Positions 1 through 7,948 of a stretch of 64,000 bases of DNA are shown here, in pieces; within the stretch, counting starts at the first letter, position 1; each line of letters opens with the position of its first letter. A program made the position numbers and the translations under genes. The notes beneath the pieces are model-generated. The model saw nothing but the letters and a program-made list of their open reading frames with translations, did no database searches and was not told where the DNA came from. The DNA is from JBBQLG01 sp038327655 (lineage in GTDB: Bacteria > Bacteroidota > Bacteroidia > Cytophagales > Spirosomataceae): NCBI GenBank assembly GCA_038327655.1, contig JBBQLG010000001.1:90126-154125 (forward strand), written 5' to 3'.

Positions 1-2352
1 AACATCGTAGTGCAGAGCAGCGGGCAACGCATTGTCCGGCTCGCCGACGTTGCCACCGTCGAACTCCACGAGCAGCAGGAGTTCACCAAAATCGAGGCCA
101 ACGGCAGGGAAACGGTGCTGATTAACGTGGTAAAACAGCCCTCGGCCAACCTCATCACCCTCACCGACGGCGTAGCCCAAAAAGTGCGCGAACTGCAACG
201 CTTGCTGCCCGCCGACGTGAAGTTGACCCCCACCTACGTCCAGGCCGATTTCGTAGGCGAAGCCGTTAAGGGCGTGACAGACAGTATTTTAATCGGGCTG
301 ATCTTAGCCATCATCGTTACGAGTTTGTTCCTGCGGTCGCTGCGGGCGAGCGTCGTGATTTTGCTGATTATCCCCGTTATTCTGGCCTCGGCGCTATTGG
401 TTCTGTACAGCATCGGCTACACGTTGGACATTATGACCCTCGGCGGCATTGCGGCTGCCATCGGCCTGATTATTGACGACGCGGTCGTGATTGTTGAGCA
501 GATTCACGCCGTTGAGGAAATGCAGGGCGGGCAGTCCACGCCCGGCACCATCCGGCAGGCCATCACCGATTTGTTGCCGGCCATGATCGGCTCGTCACTG
601 AGTACCATCGTAATTTTCATTCCGTTTTCGCTGATGAGCGGGGTGGCCGGGGCATTTTTTCAGGTGCTGGCAACCACGATGGTTATCACGCTGACCTGTT
701 CGTTTGTGATTACCTGGCTGGGGTTGCCGGTCGTTTACAGCCTGTTCGGGTTTCTGGCCCGCAAGCAGGCCGCTCACGTTCCGCACCCGGCCATCGGTCG
801 CTGGCTGTCGGTGTTTATCCGTCGTCCGGTATTTGCCCTGGGGATCGCCGGGGCGATGGTGCTGGCAATTGGGTTGATTTACAGTCAGTTGGAGACAGGC
901 TTTCTGCCCGAAATGGACGAAGGAGCCATCGTGCTGGACTACCACTCGGAACCCGGCACCTCGCTCGATGAGACCAACGCCATGCTTAACGAGGTTGATA
1001 AGTTGGTGCATACGATTCCCGAAGTGGCGGCTTTTTCGCGGAGAACGGGGGCGCAAATGGGCTTTTTCATCACCGAACCCAACAAAGGCGATTACCTGAT
1101 CTCGCTCAAAAAAGACCGCAGCCGCTCCACCAACGCCGTGATTGACGACTTACGGGCCAAAATCGAAGCGAACCAACCCGCCCTGAGCGTTGATTTCGGG
1201 CAGGTAATCGGCGATATGCTCGGCGATTTGATGAGCGATCCCAACCCGATTGAAGTCAAAGTATTCGGCAACGAATCAGCCGAACTCCGGCCCATTGCCG
1301 ACAAAATCGGTGGCATCGTGACGAAGGTAGCCGGCACCGCCGATGTTTTCAACGGCGTAACCATTGCCGGGCCGTCGGTGGTATTCACCCCCGTGCCGTC
1401 GGCCCTGTTACAGTTTGGCCTGACCCCGATGGACCTACAGAACCAACTCACCACCCGGCTCCGGGGTAATGAGGTCGGTACGATTCTGGAAGGGGCGCAG
1501 TTCATCAAAATGCGGCTCAAATACCCCGACGCAGGCAGTAACCTGGGCCTTCTGCAACAAAGCCCCGTTTTCACCGCCGATGGCCGCAGCCGCCCGCTGT
1601 CGGCCTTTGCCACGGTGCGGGTGGACAGTGGTACGGCAGAAATCGAGCGCGAAAACCTGCAGCCGATGGTAGCGGTTACGGCCAGTCTGTCGGGCCGGGA
1701 TTTGGGCAGCGTCATCCGCGAGATTCAGCAACAAGTGGATAGTCAGGTGGCGTTGGTGTCCGGGCAGCACGTCGAATACGGCGGGGCCTATGCCCAGCAG
1801 CAACAATCGTTTCGGGAGTTGCTATTGATTTTGCTGTCGGCTTCGTTGCTGGTGTTCATCGTGCTGCTGTTTTTGTTCCGCGACTGGCGGGCCGCCGGGC
1901 TTATTCTGCTGCTGTCGATGCTGGGTGTGTCGGGGTCATTCATTGCGTTGTTCGTGACCCGCACCCCGCTCAATGTGGGCAGCTACACCGGGATTATCAT
2001 GATTGTGGGCATCATTGCCGAAAACGCTATTTTTACCTTTCAGCAGTTTGCCAACCATCACCGCACGGCCCCCGTTGCCGAGTCTATTGAATTTGCGATT
2101 TCGGCCCGCATCCGGCCCAAACTCATGACGGCTACCAGCGCGATAATGGCCCTGCTGCCGCTGGCGTTGGGCATCGGGCAGGGGGCGCAACTGCACCAGC
2201 CGTTAGCCATTGCGGTGATTGGCGGGTTCTGCGCGGCCCTGCCGTTGCTGCTGCTGATTTTTCCGGGATTGTTGCGGCTGGCGTATAAAGACAAATCTGC
2301 CTTTTCTGTCGTTCCGAGCGGGGCGGCCCGTGCCGAACGAGAAATCTCTTGA
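1..2352 (+). CDS. RND efflux permease, C-terminal 783 residues
   Basis: Inner-membrane pump of the RND superfamily (proton-driven tripartite export). The frame is open from the first base, so the start and the first transmembrane helix lie outside the window. Visible parts are the end of the first porter domain, the helix block with a paired acidic motif (GLIIDDAVVIVEQ, near residue 155), the second periplasmic porter region beginning at FLPEMDEGAIVLDY, and the final helix block (residues about 600-760). FLPEMDEG and the general layout resemble the heavy-metal (CzcA/HME) and related HAE branches; substrate cannot be read from sequence. The last ~18 residues (after LAYKDK) are encoded by a palindromic repeat and look like read-through into an inserted element. 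No adaptor or outer-membrane factor gene is in view. Confidence 0.93.
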   Translation, partial: NIVVQSSGQRIVRLADVATVELHEQQEFTKIEANGRETVLINVVKQPSANLITLTDGVAQKVRELQRLLPADVKLTPTYVQADFVGEAVKGVTDSILIGLILAIIVTSLFLRSLRASVVILLIIPVILASALLVLYSIGYTLDIMTLGGIAAAIGLIIDDAVVIVEQIHAVEEMQGGQSTPGTIRQAITDLLPAMIGSSLSTIVIFIPFSLMSGVAGAFFQVLATTMVITLTCSFVITWLGLPVVYSLFGFLARKQAAHVPHPAIGRWLSVFIRRPVFALGIAGAMVLAIGLIYSQLETGFLPEMDEGAIVLDYHSEPGTSLDETNAMLNEVDKLVHTIPEVAAFSRRTGAQMGFFITEPNKGDYLISLKKDRSRSTNAVIDDLRAKIEANQPALSVDFGQVIGDMLGDLMSDPNPIEVKVFGNESAELRPIADKIGGIVTKVAGTADVFNGVTIAGPSVVFTPVPSALLQFGLTPMDLQNQLTTRLRGNEVGTILEGAQFIKMRLKYPDAGSNLGLLQQSPVFTADGRSRPLSAFATVRVDSGTAEIERENLQPMVAVTASLSGRDLGSVIREIQQQVDSQVALVSGQHVEYGGAYAQQQQSFRELLLILLSASLLVFIVLLFLFRDWRAAGLILLLSMLGVSGSFIALFVTRTPLNVGSYTGIIMIVGIIAENAIFTFQQFANHHRTAPVAESIEFAISARIRPKLMTATSAIMALLPLALGIGQGAQLHQPLAIAVIGGFCAALPLLLLIFPGLLRLAYKDKSAFSVVPSGAARAEREIS

Positions 2353-2427
2353 TAAGGCGGCTACCACCCTTGATGGTCGAAAGATTCCTCGTTCCGCACG
2401 GGCCGCCCCGTTCGGAATGACAGAAAA
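2302..2427. repeat. Long imperfect inverted repeat (REP/MITE-like)
   Basis: Left arm 2302-2346 and right arm 2383-2427 are reverse complements with a handful of mismatches (left begins TTTTCTGTCGTTCCGAGCGG; the right arm read on the minus strand begins TTTTCTGTCATTCCGAACGG), with a ~36-bp loop. The element supplies the last codons and stop of the RND gene, so it inserted into or formed the gene end. In RNA it would fold into a long hairpin, which could also end transcription or protect the mRNA 3' end. Similar GTCATTCCGAACG-type palindromes are dispersed intergenic repeats in many bacteria. Confidence 0.85.
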
Positions 2428-2470
2428 CTTAAATTACGGGGCAATCAATAAATCCATAAACAATAACAGC

Positions 2471-3496
2471 ATGAAAACGCTCATGATCACCGCCCTGGCC
2501 CTGTCGCTGACGGGTACTTTACCGGCCCAGACCCCGGCCAATTACGAACTCGTTAAGAAAACCACCATCGGGGGCGAAGGCGGCTGGGACTACCTGCTGG
2601 CCGATGCCGAAGGCGGGCGGTTATACGTCTCGCACGGCAATCAGGTGGATGTACTAAACCTGAAAACGGGCGAAAAAATTGGGGTCGTCAGTCCCACACC
2701 GGGGGTGCATGGCATTGCGGTGGTGGTATCGGCCAATGTCGGCTACACCACCAACGGCCGGCCCAACACCGCCACGCAGTTTGACCTGAAAACACTCAAG
2801 CCCATCAAAGACATCCCGACCGGCAAAAAACCCGACGCGATCATGTACGATGCGTTTTCGGGCCGGGTGTTTATCTTCAATAACGAAGGCAGCAGCGCGA
2901 CCGTCCTCGACGCGAAAACCGGCGATGTTGTTGGCACGGTTGAGTTGGGGGGCGCACCCGAAGCCGCCGTTACCGACGACAACGGGTTGATTTTTGTGAA
3001 CCTCGAAGACAAAAACGAAGTGGCCGTCTTTGATGCCAAAACGCTGGCAGTCAGGCATAAATGGTCGCTTGGCACGGGTGAAGAACCAACCGGATTAGCC
3101 TTCGACAAGGGGCGGCACCGGCTGTTCAGCACCTGCCACAACAAGCAGATGATTGTACTCGATTCGCAGACGGGCAAGCTGTTGGCAACGGTTCCCATCG
3201 GCGCGGGCGTGGATGGCGCGGTGTTTGATACGGCAACCGGGTCGGCTATCAGCTCCAACGGCGAAGGCTCGCTGACGGTGGTACGCGAAGATCAGCCCGG
3301 CCATTTTGCCGTTGTCCAAACCGTGACCACCCAGCGCGGAGCGCGAACCAGTACCATTGACCCGGCCAGCCATCACGTATTTGTGACAACGGCGCAGTAT
3401 GGCGAGGCTCCGGCAGCTACGACCGAGAATCCCCGGCCCCGCGCTCCGGTTTTGCCCGGTTCGTTTTTGGTGCTGGAATACAGCGCAGTCCGTTAG
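2471..3496 (+). CDS. Secreted YncE-like beta-propeller protein
   Basis: A 341-residue exported protein. The start at 2471 is chosen because it gives a normal signal peptide (MKTLMITALALSLTGTLPAQ) and lies just after the upstream repeat; a longer frame would begin inside that repeat. The mature part has repeated ~40-residue units with the YVTN/YncE pattern (for example RLYVSHGNQVDVLNLKTGEK, GRVFIFNNEGSSATVLDAKT, GLIFVNLEDKNEVAVFDAKT), predicting a seven-bladed propeller in the periplasm or on the surface. The family binds ligands or acts as a scaffold; no catalytic residues are evident. It follows the RND gene by about 120 bp and may be co-transcribed, but the hairpin between them could uncouple the two. 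Confidence 0.85.
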   Translation: MKTLMITALALSLTGTLPAQTPANYELVKKTTIGGEGGWDYLLADAEGGRLYVSHGNQVDVLNLKTGEKIGVVSPTPGVHGIAVVVSANVGYTTNGRPNTATQFDLKTLKPIKDIPTGKKPDAIMYDAFSGRVFIFNNEGSSATVLDAKTGDVVGTVELGGAPEAAVTDDNGLIFVNLEDKNEVAVFDAKTLAVRHKWSLGTGEEPTGLAFDKGRHRLFSTCHNKQMIVLDSQTGKLLATVPIGAGVDGAVFDTATGSAISSNGEGSLTVVREDQPGHFAVVQTVTTQRGARTSTIDPASHHVFVTTAQYGEAPAATTENPRPRAPVLPGSFLVLEYSAVR

Positions 3497-3552
3497 TTGT
3501 AATTTACCTGAATCAGCCGGTTTTCGAGTCTATTTTCTATCAGGTATTGGCC

Positions 3553-3562
3553 TTGTGGATAA
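3553..3562 (-). promoter_or_regulatory. Single DnaA-box match upstream of parA
   Basis: The minus strand reads TTATCCACAA, a consensus DnaA box (TTATNCACA), 50 bp before the parA start. A doubled copy of the same box occurs in the origin at 7028-7049. A single 9-mer could be chance, so its role is uncertain. A weak TATATTTT (3591-3598) just before the parA start could be a -7 element. Confidence 0.4.
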
Positions 3563-3611
3563 AAATAGTTCTTTCTACTTTTACAAAAGATATATTTTTA
3601 CCCTACCCTAT

Positions 3612-4556
3612 ATGCTGACCCACGATAAATTAGTGCGGTTCCTGCGTGCCAAACCCGCTCTCAACCTGTCTCAGATTGAAAAAGAAGCCGGTATTCCGGC
3701 CAAAACCCTTCACAAGGCATTAACAAATCAGAAAGACGTGCCAGCCAAGCACTTGCCCACGCTCGATGAAGCCGTGAGGCAATATGGTTATACCGACAGT
3801 CTTTTCGATAAGGCTATCGTGATCTCCATCGTCAACCACAAGGGCGGAGTCGGCAAAACCACCACCACCATCAACGTTGGGAAAGCCCTCAGTCTATTGG
3901 GAAACCGCGTGTTGCTGGTGGACATGGATTCACAAGGCAACCTCTCGCAGTGTTTTGGGGTGCATACGCCCGAAGAACAAGTGATTGACGCACTGCTGGG
4001 AACCACTCCCCTACCCTTGCTTGGCATTACGGATCAACTCTTTCTGGCTCCGTCTGACATTCGGATGGCCTACAAAGAATCGGAATTGGGCAACGCCATC
4101 GGGTCTGACCGCCGACTAACGGTAAAGCTCGAAGAAGCCAGGTCACAATTCGACTACATTCTTATTGACTGCCCGCCCAGCCTCGGCATCTGCACCACCT
4201 GCTCGTTAGTCGCTTCAAATTACTGCTTAGTGCCCATTCAACCCGAAGCATCGGCTTATCACGGTGTTGAGAGTTTGTTCAACCGCATTGCCGAAGTCCG
4301 CACGTACATCAACCCGACGCTAACCGTGAAAGGCATTGTGTTTACGATGGTGCATAAAAACCAAAGTGTTCACAAGAGTATGATGACCCACATCCGCGAG
4401 AGCTACCGCAATTTTCCCATTTATGAGACTGTCATCGAGGTATCAACGGTTATCAAACAGTCGCAGGTAGCCAAAGAAGACCTGTACACGTATGCGCCCA
4501 AATCGCTCTCCTGGCATCAGTATTATCAGTTAGCCACCGAAATAATGACCTTGTGA
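3612..4556 (+). CDS. parA: ParA partition ATPase with N-terminal HTH
   Basis: A 314-residue ParA/Soj-family ATPase that segregates low-copy plasmids together with ParB. Residues about 1-65 form an XRE-like helix-turn-helix (LSQIEKEAGIPAKTLHKALT), the arrangement of type Ia plasmid ParAs that also repress their own operon. The deviant Walker A KGGVGKTT is at 77-84, the A' motif is DMDSQGNLS and the Walker B is YILIDCPPS. The start at 3612 is the first ATG that gives the HTH domain; the open frame continues upstream into the previous gene but has no coding character there. It ends one base before parB, so the two are translationally coupled. Confidence 0.95.
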   Translation: MLTHDKLVRFLRAKPALNLSQIEKEAGIPAKTLHKALTNQKDVPAKHLPTLDEAVRQYGYTDSLFDKAIVISIVNHKGGVGKTTTTINVGKALSLLGNRVLLVDMDSQGNLSQCFGVHTPEEQVIDALLGTTPLPLLGITDQLFLAPSDIRMAYKESELGNAIGSDRRLTVKLEEARSQFDYILIDCPPSLGICTTCSLVASNYCLVPIQPEASAYHGVESLFNRIAEVRTYINPTLTVKGIVFTMVHKNQSVHKSMMTHIRESYRNFPIYETVIEVSTVIKQSQVAKEDLYTYAPKSLSWHQYYQLATEIMTL

Positions 4557-4557
4557 G

Positions 4558-5430
4558 ATGGCAAAGAAAGACTTTATGGGCCTCATGCGGGAGAAAACCG
4601 TTGACGTGCGCCCCTCCCTGCTGTCGGCAGAAGAAAACATCAAAAGTCAGTTGGTTATCCTTGACCAACTCCGTGATCTGATTCCGCCCTTAGCCGATGA
4701 TGAACTGGCGCAACTGACGCAAAACATCCTGAAACACGGCGTAAAAGACCCGCTTACCATCTGGGAAACGACCAAAGCCATTGCCGGTTTGGGGACCGAT
4801 GATGCACCGGCGTTTGTGCTGATCGATGGTCACAACCGCTACCGGGTTATCCAGCAACATCATGTAGATTTCAGAATCAACCTGATCCGGTTCCCGTCGC
4901 TCAGCGAGGTACGGGATTACATGATTGATTACCAGTTGGGCCGGCGGAACCTGACCGCCGAGCAGGCTTCTTACCTGCGGGGGATGCGTTATCTGCAACA
5001 GAAATCGGCGCGGGGGTCAAACCTGAATGTCGGGGCTTCGCAGCGTAACGTTGCCGACAGGCTGGGGCAGGAACACGGGGTTAGCAGCCGAACGATTCGG
5101 CGGGATGGCGATTTTGCGGCTGGCCTCGAAAAATTAGCTCCTGACCTGAAACGGAAGGTGTTGGCGGGAAAACAAAAACTGACCAAGGCCGTCATTAACA
5201 GCCTCACTAAGGCCGATGCACAGGCTCCCCTTACCGATGTTGACGCTATTTTGGCGGGTAGCGTTGCGGTGTCTTCTTCAACAGAATCCGGCCCGGATGA
5301 GCAGCCCTCCCCCCTGCCCAACCGGCTGCGAAACGAGATTCGAGCCTTGGCGAATGGCCGGCTAACACCCCTTGACTGCCGGAAACTCCAGAAAAAAATA
5401 GCCGAATTACTATCCTGTCAAACCGCCTGA
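4558..5430 (+). CDS. parB: ParB-like centromere-binding protein
   Basis: A 290-residue ParB/Spo0J-family protein. The N-terminal ParB domain (about 45-135) carries the nucleotide-pocket region as LIDGHNRYRVI, the form common in plasmid ParBs rather than the GERR of chromosomal ones. A central helix-turn-helix follows (SQRNVADRLGQEHGVSSRTI, about 160-180) for specific DNA binding, then a linker and a short helical C-terminal segment expected to dimerise. It begins one base after the parA stop. Two related palindromes lie 13-115 bp after its stop and are the natural candidates for its binding site. Confidence 0.93.
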   Translation: MAKKDFMGLMREKTVDVRPSLLSAEENIKSQLVILDQLRDLIPPLADDELAQLTQNILKHGVKDPLTIWETTKAIAGLGTDDAPAFVLIDGHNRYRVIQQHHVDFRINLIRFPSLSEVRDYMIDYQLGRRNLTAEQASYLRGMRYLQQKSARGSNLNVGASQRNVADRLGQEHGVSSRTIRRDGDFAAGLEKLAPDLKRKVLAGKQKLTKAVINSLTKADAQAPLTDVDAILAGSVAVSSSTESGPDEQPSPLPNRLRNEIRALANGRLTPLDCRKLQKKIAELLSCQTA

Positions 5431-5443
5431 TGCAGTTTTATGT

Positions 5444-5470
5444 CACGATAGGACAGCGTGTCCTATCGTG
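5444..5470. repeat. 27-bp palindrome, candidate parS (copy 1)
   Basis: CACGATAGGACA followed by GCG and the exact reverse complement TGTCCTATCGTG. The same 12-bp arms recur at 5503-5545 around a different 3-base centre (CGG). Position right after parAB and exact repetition suggest a partition site; it could also act as a terminator hairpin, although no T-run follows. Confidence 0.7.
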
Positions 5471-5502
5471 GCAAATGATTCTTATTTAGCTGATAAAAGC
5501 AC

Positions 5503-5545
5503 CTCTGCATCACGATAGGACACGGTGTCCTATCGTGATGCAGAG
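5503..5545. repeat. 43-bp perfect palindrome, candidate parS (copy 2)
   Basis: Arms of 21 bp (CTCTGCATCACGATAGGACAC and its exact reverse complement) around a single central G. The inner 27 bp repeat the palindrome at 5444-5470. The two centres are 67 bp apart, close to 6.5 helical turns. It lies between the convergent ends of parB and rep. Confidence 0.7.
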
Positions 5546-5625
5546 CGGTAATTTCGGCATAATAATGACTGATTATCAGAAGGGTAGGGGAGGGGTATGA
5601 ATTTTACAGGATAAAACGAGACCAC

Positions 5626-6849
5626 TCACTCCTGCACAACCAAGTATTCTTTCCCGTCTCGTTCTTCAATCCGGTACATCGGGTTATTTTGGTACTCGGC
5701 CATGCTGTCTTCAAACGTTTCGTGGTTGGTGAGTCCTTTGCGTTTCATCACTTCCCAGCCCGTTCTGAGTTCGTCCAACGGAATGGTTTTCTCGCTCGAC
5801 ATCCGCAACTGACGGGGTTGCGGGGCTTTGTAAACGGGTTGATTTTCGGCTTTCCAAACCCCAAACTCACGCGCTAACTGATCGGTCGTCAAGCCTTTGA
5901 AGATAGCCCCGGCCAGCGACCGAACCCGGCCTTTGGTATTGGCTTCGTCGTAATAGTTCAGGACAAACCGGATATACTCTTCGGTAGTTTTCCCCTGATT
6001 GTACCGCGATTTTATCTCCCGCAGCGACTTGAGCGACACGCCTAATTCAGTCAGTTTCTGCTGCACACCGTCGGGCAGTTCGGTATCTTCCTGATGAACA
6101 ACCACCGGGCGGAGCAGATTGAACTGAATGGCAGCCACGGTCCGGCCTTCTTTAACCGGCGCGTACTCGAAGGCCATGTCGGAGGAAGCGATTTCGTGCC
6201 GGGCCACATCCAACACAAAGCGTTTGAAGTCACTGAAATTTCCGTAACGGTCGGTCAGGTTCAGCATTGTTTTAATGGATGCCAGCCCAACCGTGATGGT
6301 ATCGCGCCGGTAGGCCGACAGTTTGAGGAGCCAGTATAGCCGGTGGGAGTAAAAACTCCGAAAACTCATCAGTGTCAATTCCTGCGCTACCGTAAATTCA
6401 CCTTTCAGTTCGAGCAGATACGGCTTAATGAAGTTGTTGAACTGCGCCACCACATAACCCGACCCCTGTTTGTAGCGGCAGGTTGCCATGAGCGGGTTAC
6501 TGACAATTTCCCGAACGCCCCAGTTGTCTTTAGAGTCAACGGTGATCACCTGACTCGCTAACCGAACCACGGCTTTACGGACCTGCGTGTAGGTTTTGCC
6601 GCCCACTTTATCATCGGGATACAGTTCACTGATCGGGATTCGGCTCAGCGTAAACTCATTGTCTCCTTTGTTGATCCGGGCCAGCATCGCCACAAACAAC
6701 CGGATCTCCAGCAGCGACATATCATACTGGGCGCGAATTAAATCGTTGTGCTGGGCCACAATTCGATCCTGTCGCGTATCGGTTGACTTAACGGATGCCG
6801 TGTCTAATGAGCGTGTGAGCTGACCGGCGGGTTCTTTTTTAAGGGGCAT
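5626..6849 (-). CDS. Rep_3-family replication initiator
   Basis: A 407-residue plasmid initiator of the RepB/RepE (Rep_3) superfamily. These proteins have two winged-helix domains, bind iterons as monomers to open the origin, and repress their own gene as dimers. Family features are the opening around NDLIRAQYDMSLLEIRLFVA, the first winged helix (ELYPDDKVGGKTYTQVRKAV region) and the core FRSFYSHRLYWLLKLSAYRR with the following helix. The C-terminal ~120 residues extend beyond the typical ~300-residue family length. The gene faces parAB convergently, and its promoter lies beside the iteron region at 6970-7533, the usual arrangement for a cis-acting initiator. Confidence 0.92.
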   Translation of the reverse strand: MPLKKEPAGQLTRSLDTASVKSTDTRQDRIVAQHNDLIRAQYDMSLLEIRLFVAMLARINKGDNEFTLSRIPISELYPDDKVGGKTYTQVRKAVVRLASQVITVDSKDNWGVREIVSNPLMATCRYKQGSGYVVAQFNNFIKPYLLELKGEFTVAQELTLMSFRSFYSHRLYWLLKLSAYRRDTITVGLASIKTMLNLTDRYGNFSDFKRFVLDVARHEIASSDMAFEYAPVKEGRTVAAIQFNLLRPVVVHQEDTELPDGVQQKLTELGVSLKSLREIKSRYNQGKTTEEYIRFVLNYYDEANTKGRVRSLAGAIFKGLTTDQLAREFGVWKAENQPVYKAPQPRQLRMSSEKTIPLDELRTGWEVMKRKGLTNHETFEDSMAEYQNNPMYRIEERDGKEYLVVQE

Positions 6850-6883
6850 ACAAGCTGAATTGATTCACGGCCAACTGTCTATA

Positions 6884-6914
6884 CAAATATACTTTTCTAT
6901 CGGTGTTGAACCAA
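6884..6914 (-). promoter_or_regulatory. rep promoter
   Basis: On the minus strand a Bacteroidota -7 box TATATTTG (6884-6891) is preceded, 20 bp upstream, by TTG (6912-6914), matching the TTG...TAnnTTTG pattern. It sits 35 bp before the rep start and about 55 bp from the first isolated iteron, so Rep could repress it. Confidence 0.65.
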
Positions 6915-7027
6915 GTATCAATACCACAATGGCTTAATAGCCAGGTGTCGACTGGTATCCGGTATGATTGACGGTACTTTCCTCGCATTTGATTGTGGGT
7001 ACTATACCAGCCTCATAACCTGATTAA

Positions 7028-7049
7028 GTTATCCACAATTGTGGATAAC
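7028..7049. promoter_or_regulatory. Head-to-head DnaA boxes
   Basis: GTTATCCACAA is followed directly by its reverse complement TTGTGGATAAC, giving two consensus DnaA boxes in a perfect 22-bp palindrome. It lies between the first and second iterons, as expected where host DnaA assists an iteron plasmid. Confidence 0.8.
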
Positions 7050-7155
7050 TCTGACGGTACTTTCCTCGCATTTGGTTTTTGCAGGGCCATATAAGGCCAG
7101 GAGTTCAGGAGATAATGACGTAAGAAAAGGCCTGTATGCGCTCAAAATGCGGTTT

Positions 7156-7325
7156 GACGGTACTTTCCTCGCACTTGACGGTACTTTCCTCGCATTTGAC
7201 GGTACTTTCCTCGCATTTGACGGTACTTTCCTCGCATTTCGACGGTACTTTCCTCGCACTTGACGGTACTTTCCTCGCACTCAAACGGTACTTTCCTCGC
7301 ATTTAACGGTACTTTCCTCGCATTT
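7156..7325 (+). repeat. Tandem iteron array (8 units)
   Basis: Eight consecutive 21-22-bp direct repeats, the main Rep binding array. Two isolated copies lie to the left (6970, 7053) and a pair to the right (7492, 7513). The 21-bp step is about two helical turns, so bound Rep molecules would line one face of the DNA. The units vary mainly in the last three bases (CTT, TTT or TTC). Confidence 0.92.
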
Positions 7326-7588
7326 CACCTCTGTAACAATCTAACAATCAGATAGTTACAGAGACCCTAATAGTTAATAAGTTAAATAAAAGAATACTAA
7401 CTAATTATTAATAGGGGGGAGTTCTTTTTTTTGGAAAACAAAAACGCGTTCAGAAACCAAAAAAAATAGAGAATAAATGGGCTTCCCCCGCGACGGTACT
7501 TTCCTCGCATTTGACGGTACTTTCCTCGCACTTGCAAAAAGAAGCAAAGCGCATATTATCTGACAGCACGTAATCGTAGCTACTGTGC

Positions 7589-7849
7589 TTACTGCTTCAA
7601 TAATTTGCCGACGTGAATTACTTTGTCGTCGCGGTAGATCAGCAGCAGATACAAACCAGGGGCCACGTCTGAATCGTTACCTGTTCGGTAGCAGCCCGGA
7701 GTGATTGATGCGCCATGAACTACCTCCTGCCATTCAGAACCTCGACCTGGCCCCGGCTCCCCAAAACAAGTCTCCACCGGATAGTTAGCTGTTCCCCCCG
7801 ACATTCGGGTAGTTTTGATGTGGCGTAGCCAACCGGCATTACGGGCCAA
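7589..7849 (-). pseudogene. Remnant of a T9SS-secreted protein C-terminus
   Basis: The last ~25 residues (APGLYLLLIYRDDKVIHVGK then LLKQ) match the pattern of type A sorting domains of the type IX secretion system (GxYxxxxxxxxxxxxxKLxxQ at the extreme C-terminus). The 60 residues before it match nothing I recognise and lack the usual NPxxxxVxV strand, and there is no signal peptide. I read it as the tail of a larger secreted protein cut off when the replication region was joined here. It could still be a chance open frame. Confidence 0.4.
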
Positions 7850-7948
7850 CCCCGTTCCAAAAATACAGGCCGGTATAGCGGTGCCTTTGAACAGTAACCA
7901 ACCGACCCGTTACTCTTTCTCCGTTAAATCCTGCAAACCAACACGCTG

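Larger units (their letters stand above)
6970..7533. other. Iteron-type origin of replication
   Basis: Twelve direct copies of a 21-bp unit with core GACGGTACTTTCCTCGCA, all in + orientation, begin at 6970, 7053, 7156, 7177, 7198, 7219, 7241, 7262, 7284, 7305, 7492 and 7513. The copies at 7284 and 7305 start AACGG instead of GACGG, and spacing grows to 22 bp before 7241 and 7284. Between the array and the last two iterons lie a hairpin (stem 7329-7337 with 7355-7363) and a very AT-rich stretch (about 7364-7470) suited to strand opening. Paired DnaA boxes are at 7028-7049. Together with the adjacent rep gene this is a complete theta-type origin. Confidence 0.9.

Noticed and set aside
595..2294. 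Several 60-200 codon minus-strand frames opposite the RND gene
   Set aside because: High-GC shadow frames of a strongly supported gene.
3399..3611. N-terminal extension of ParA
   Set aside because: It would overlap the beta-propeller gene and is compositionally non-native; the ATG at 3612 begins the HTH domain.
7029..7302. Open frames on both strands through the iterons
   Set aside because: They only translate the 21-bp repeat; peptide repeats are a by-product of a repeat length divisible by three.
7156..7325. CRISPR-like array of short repeats
   Set aside because: Units are contiguous 21-bp repeats without unique spacers, next to a rep gene and DnaA boxes; they are iterons.
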